This document shows positions 61,616-64,000 of a stretch of 64,000 bases of DNA, in pieces. The first letter of the stretch is position 1. Every line of letters starts with the position of its first letter. This stretch comes from Jatrophihabitans sp964252635 (GTDB taxonomy: Bacteria; Actinomycetota; Actinomycetes; Mycobacteriales; Jatrophihabitantaceae), in assembly GCF_964252635.1 (NCBI RefSeq), contig NZ_CAXUNP010000003.1, positions 62,001-126,000 on the forward strand, in the 5' to 3' direction. Position numbers and translations under genes: made by a program. The notes beneath the pieces are model-generated. The model searched no databases and was not told where the DNA came from. It was given only the letters and a program-made list of their open reading frames with translations.

Positions 61616-62527
61616 GTGCACGCATCAGGTCGCCAGTACGAGCTCGAGCACGGCGCCTACCGGGCAGCCGTCGCCTCGGTCGGGGCGTCGCTGCGCGGGC
61701 TCACCCACCGCGGTCGTGACCTCGTCCGTTCCTTCGGGGCGGACGAGGTCAGGCCGCGCTTCCGCGGCGCCGTACTGGCGCCGTGGCCCAACCGCGTCCC
61801 TGACGGGCGCTGGACGTGGCGCGGGCAGACGCACCAGCTGGCCCTCACCGAGCCCGAGCACGCCAGCGCCCTGCACGGCCTGGTGTGCTGGCTCGACTGG
61901 CACGAGGTCGAGGTCGGGTCCGACACCGTCGTCCTGGGCACGCGCGTCTGGCCGCAGCAGGGCTACCCCTTCGCGCTCGACCTCACGATGCGGTGGCGGC
62001 TCGGCGCGGACGGGCTGGACGCCGAGCTGAGCGCGGTGAACGTCGGAGGCGAACCGGCGCCCTACGGCTGCAGCATCCACCCGTACCTCACCGCGCCCGC
62101 GGGCGGCTACGTCGACGACTGGACGCTGCACCTCCCTGCTGCCCGGCGACTCGAGGTCGACGACCGATTGCGGGTGGTGGGCACGGCTGAGCAGCCGCCG
62201 CCCCATGCCGACTTCAACCGCGCGCGACCCGTCCGCGGCACCGCGATCGACCACGCCTACACCGGTTTGGCGTTCGACAGCACGGACACCGCCGCGGTCA
62301 CGGTCACCGACCCCGCCGGCGACGGCGTGCAGATGACCTTCGGCCCGCGTACGCCCTGGGTCCAGGTGCACACGGCCGACCGTCCCGACGAGCCCGGCCA
62401 TCACCGGCGGGGGCTGGCGGTGGAGCCGATGACGTGCCCGCCCGAGGCGCTGGCCACGGGCCTGGACCTCATCGTGCTCGACCCCGGCGAGTCCGTGTCG
62501 GTGCCCTGGCGCATCGCCGCCGTCTGA
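61616..62527 (+). CDS. Aldose 1-epimerase family protein
   Basis: A 303-residue galactose-mutarotase-like protein, GTG start, 3 bases after xylA. Catalytic parts of the family are visible: the His in SALHGLVCWLDW, the His in YGCSIHPYLT and the Glu in GLAVEPMTCPPEAL. The Asp in HAYTGLAF's preceding AIDH binds the sugar. It interconverts alpha and beta aldoses, which would help feed xylose into XylA. It is soluble. Convergent with the alditol oxidase gene, 24 bases apart. Confidence 0.88.
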   Translation: MHASGRQYELEHGAYRAAVASVGASLRGLTHRGRDLVRSFGADEVRPRFRGAVLAPWPNRVPDGRWTWRGQTHQLALTEPEHASALHGLVCWLDWHEVEVGSDTVVLGTRVWPQQGYPFALDLTMRWRLGADGLDAELSAVNVGGEPAPYGCSIHPYLTAPAGGYVDDWTLHLPAARRLEVDDRLRVVGTAEQPPPHADFNRARPVRGTAIDHAYTGLAFDSTDTAAVTVTDPAGDGVQMTFGPRTPWVQVHTADRPDEPGHHRRGLAVEPMTCPPEALATGLDLIVLDPGESVSVPWRIAAV

Positions 62528-62551
62528 GGCCGGGCGACCGCAGCCCGACCG

Positions 62552-63805
62552 TCAGTCGTAGACGAAGGACTCCAGGAAGTCGTTGCCGAACTTGCGCTGC
62601 GGGTCGTGCGCCGCGGCGAGGGCACGGAACTCATCCATCCGCGGGTAGTGCGCGCGCACGACGTCCGGTGCCATCTCGAACACCTTGCCCCAGTGCGGGC
62701 GTACGTCGAAGCCGGCCAGCGCCGCCTCGACCTGCCTGACCACGGGCCGCACCAGCTCGTCGTCGTCGACCCAGGTGAAGTGCAGGGCGACGGTGTCGCG
62801 CTGGTGGAACGGGCTGATCCACAGATCGTCGGCGGCGATGGTCCGGACCTCGCACACCATCAGAGCCGGGTGCAGCTCCAGCTCGCGCAGCGCGGCGATC
62901 GCGGCCGCGGCGTGCTCGCGGGCCACGAAGAACTCCGACTGCTGCTCCTCACCACTGCTGGGGGTGAACTCGAGACGGAAGTGCGGCAGCCGGGCGATCC
63001 ACGGCCCGGGCACGCCGAGCTGCTGGGTGGCCGTCGAGGCGTCGGCACCCGCGATCGGGTGGTGGGCCTCGGCGGCGGGGCGGGCGCCCCACCGGGTGCC
63101 GTCGACCAGCGGGGCGTCGGCCAGACCCTTGATCCAGATCTGGTCGAGCCGGTCGCGGTCGTGCCACTCGGTGAAGAGGCTGACGCTGTAGCCCGCACCG
63201 AGTACGGCGTCGATGTCGTCGAGCACGGCGTCGAGGTCGGCGTCCAGCCAGACGTCCTGCCGGATCTGGAAGCTGGGTTTCACGGACAGGCGCAGGCGGG
63301 TCGTGACGCCCAGGGCCCCGAGGGCGAGCACCGAACCACCGAAGGCGGGGTCGCCGGCCGCCACGCTGACCAGCTCGCCGTCGGCGCGGACCATCTCGAT
63401 CCCGACCACCTGGTCGGCCAGGCAACGGTTGCCGATCCCGGAACCGTGCGTCCCGGTCGACGTCGCGCCGCCGACGGTGATGTGCGGCAGCGAACCCAGG
63501 TTGGCCAGGGCGAGACCCTGGTGCTCGAGCGCGCCGCCGAGCTCGCCGTACCGCACGCCGGCGCCGACGAGCACCGTGCTCGTCGCGCTGTCGATCTCGA
63601 TGGTCGCGTCCAGGTCGGCCACGGTGACCAGGTCACCGGTGGTGTCGGCGATGCGGTTGAACGAATGGCCGCTGCCCAGGGCGCGGATACGCGAGCTGGC
63701 GCCCACGACCTCCTGCAGCTGCTCGACGGTCTGCGGACGGCGGAGGTGTTCGGCGCCGAAACTCACGTTCCCGGCCCAGTTGCGTAGCTCGGCCGTGGTG
63801 GTCAT
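62552..63805 (-). CDS. aldO: Alditol (xylitol) oxidase
   Basis: A 417-residue flavin oxidase of the vanillyl-alcohol-oxidase fold that matches Streptomyces AldO as I recall it. His47 in RALGSGHSFNRI is the covalent FAD site. Other shared parts are NWAGNVSF near the start, LGSLPHITVGGATSTGTHGSG, and SLFTEWHDR, GPWIARLPHFRLEFTPSSG, HFTWVDDDE, RPHWGKVFEM and DPQRKFGN. AldO oxidises xylitol and sorbitol at C1 to the aldose with H2O2. Xylitol would give xylose, the substrate of XylA. The ATG overlaps the upstream stop by 3 bases. Confidence 0.9.
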   Translation of the reverse strand: MTTTAELRNWAGNVSFGAEHLRRPQTVEQLQEVVGASSRIRALGSGHSFNRIADTTGDLVTVADLDATIEIDSATSTVLVGAGVRYGELGGALEHQGLALANLGSLPHITVGGATSTGTHGSGIGNRCLADQVVGIEMVRADGELVSVAAGDPAFGGSVLALGALGVTTRLRLSVKPSFQIRQDVWLDADLDAVLDDIDAVLGAGYSVSLFTEWHDRDRLDQIWIKGLADAPLVDGTRWGARPAAEAHHPIAGADASTATQQLGVPGPWIARLPHFRLEFTPSSGEEQQSEFFVAREHAAAAIAALRELELHPALMVCEVRTIAADDLWISPFHQRDTVALHFTWVDDDELVRPVVRQVEAALAGFDVRPHWGKVFEMAPDVVRAHYPRMDEFRALAAAHDPQRKFGNDFLESFVYD

Positions 63806-64000
63806 GAGTAGTCCTCCGGGATGGTCGTCGACGACGTGTCTCCATCCAGTCTGTCCAGCGTGCGGTCGCGCGCCTGCGCATAACGGTCACGGATCCACAT
63901 CCGTGGCCGGTCCTCGTAGGTCTCGACGGGGCCGGACGACCATCGTGGCGCCTCGGACGCACCGGACAGCGCCCAGGCCGCCTGCCGCGCCGCGCCGTCG
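63802..64000 (-). CDS. xylB: C-terminal end of xylulokinase (partial)
   Basis: On the minus strand the window edge begins inside a frame reading DGAARQAAWALSGASEAPRW, followed by PVETYEDRPRMWIRDRYAQARD and ending at EDYS and a TGA at 63804-63802. The DGAARQAAWALSG segment is the C-terminal FGGY-kinase motif of xylulokinase. The stop overlaps the aldO ATG (ATGA). The 5' part lies outside the window. Only 66 codons are seen, but the context of xylA and aldO makes the call likely. Confidence 0.72.
   Translation of the reverse strand, partial: DGAARQAAWALSGASEAPRWSSGPVETYEDRPRMWIRDRYAQARDRTLDRLDGDTSSTTIPEDYS

Overview
The window is high-GC DNA (about 70% by eye) with strong G/C preference at third codon positions, many GTG starts and frequent 1-8 bp overlaps between consecutive genes. 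These features point to an actinomycete (Actinomycetota). Gene content agrees: a fabG-fabI-ferrochelatase operon in the mabA-inhA-hemZ order known from mycobacteria, an EthA-type monooxygenase, a wax-ester synthase/DGAT, DUF3097, an InhA-type enoyl reductase and a LigB-type DNA ligase. I cannot name the genus. One ten-base N gap (56717-56726) flanked by G homopolymers shows that this is a draft scaffold.

Layout. 1-7.3 kb: spore-photoproduct-lyase-like radical SAM protein, a tandem palindromic repeat, then a four-gene lipid operon (wax-ester synthase, FAD oxidoreductase, YqjF-like, membrane protein) and a secreted beta-helix protein. 7.5-11.6 kb: serine protease lipoprotein, DNA ligase, M20 peptidase (all minus), tRNA-Leu(GAG). 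11.7-15.4 kb: small genes, a strongly structured non-coding stretch, RidA, VOC protein, alpha/beta hydrolase plus cytochrome P450. 15.4-19.5 kb: threonine-synthase-like enzyme with a ThrE-type exporter, MFS transporter. 19.5-24.7 kb: two Baeyer-Villiger-type monooxygenases, HD protein, SRPBCC, Nudix, thioesterase. 24.8-28.5 kb: citrate synthase, fumarylacetoacetase, ECF sigma and anti-sigma pair. 28.6-30.6 kb: MerR/SDR divergent pair and a PPOX protein. 30.7-35.1 kb: minus-strand lipid-modification operon (FAD oxidoreductase, DUF1365 fused in frame to a cyclopropane-synthase-type methyltransferase, DUF1295, small coiled coil).

35.3-42.7 kb: thioesterase, DUF4395, CPBP protease, Eis-like acetyltransferase, VOC, SPFH-NfeD pair, DUF3097 and a hypothetical. 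42.7-46.4 kb: ferrochelatase, FabI, FabG operon and a quinone oxidoreductase. 46.4-50.9 kb: MoxR-DUF58-VWA operon, a small Cys protein and MoaA. 50.9-56.6 kb: NlpC/P60 hydrolase, PAP2 phosphatase and aconitase. 56.6-57.7 kb: assembly gap with the start of a probable TetR gene and a gene broken by an in-frame TAG. 57.8-64 kb: Ski2-like helicase and a pentose cluster (xylA, aldose epimerase, aldO, and the C-terminus of xylB at the window edge).

Themes: lipid synthesis and remodelling (wax ester synthase, DUF1365-CFA, FabG/FabI), TCA cycle (gltA, acn), pentose/alditol catabolism and flavin oxidations. No phage, insertion sequence, CRISPR array or clear biosynthetic gene cluster is visible. The most unusual items are the DUF1365-methyltransferase fusion with a retained internal ribosome binding site, the amber-interrupted gene by the gap, the four-copy palindromic repeat upstream of the wax-ester synthase and the 390-base hairpin-rich stretch before ridA.
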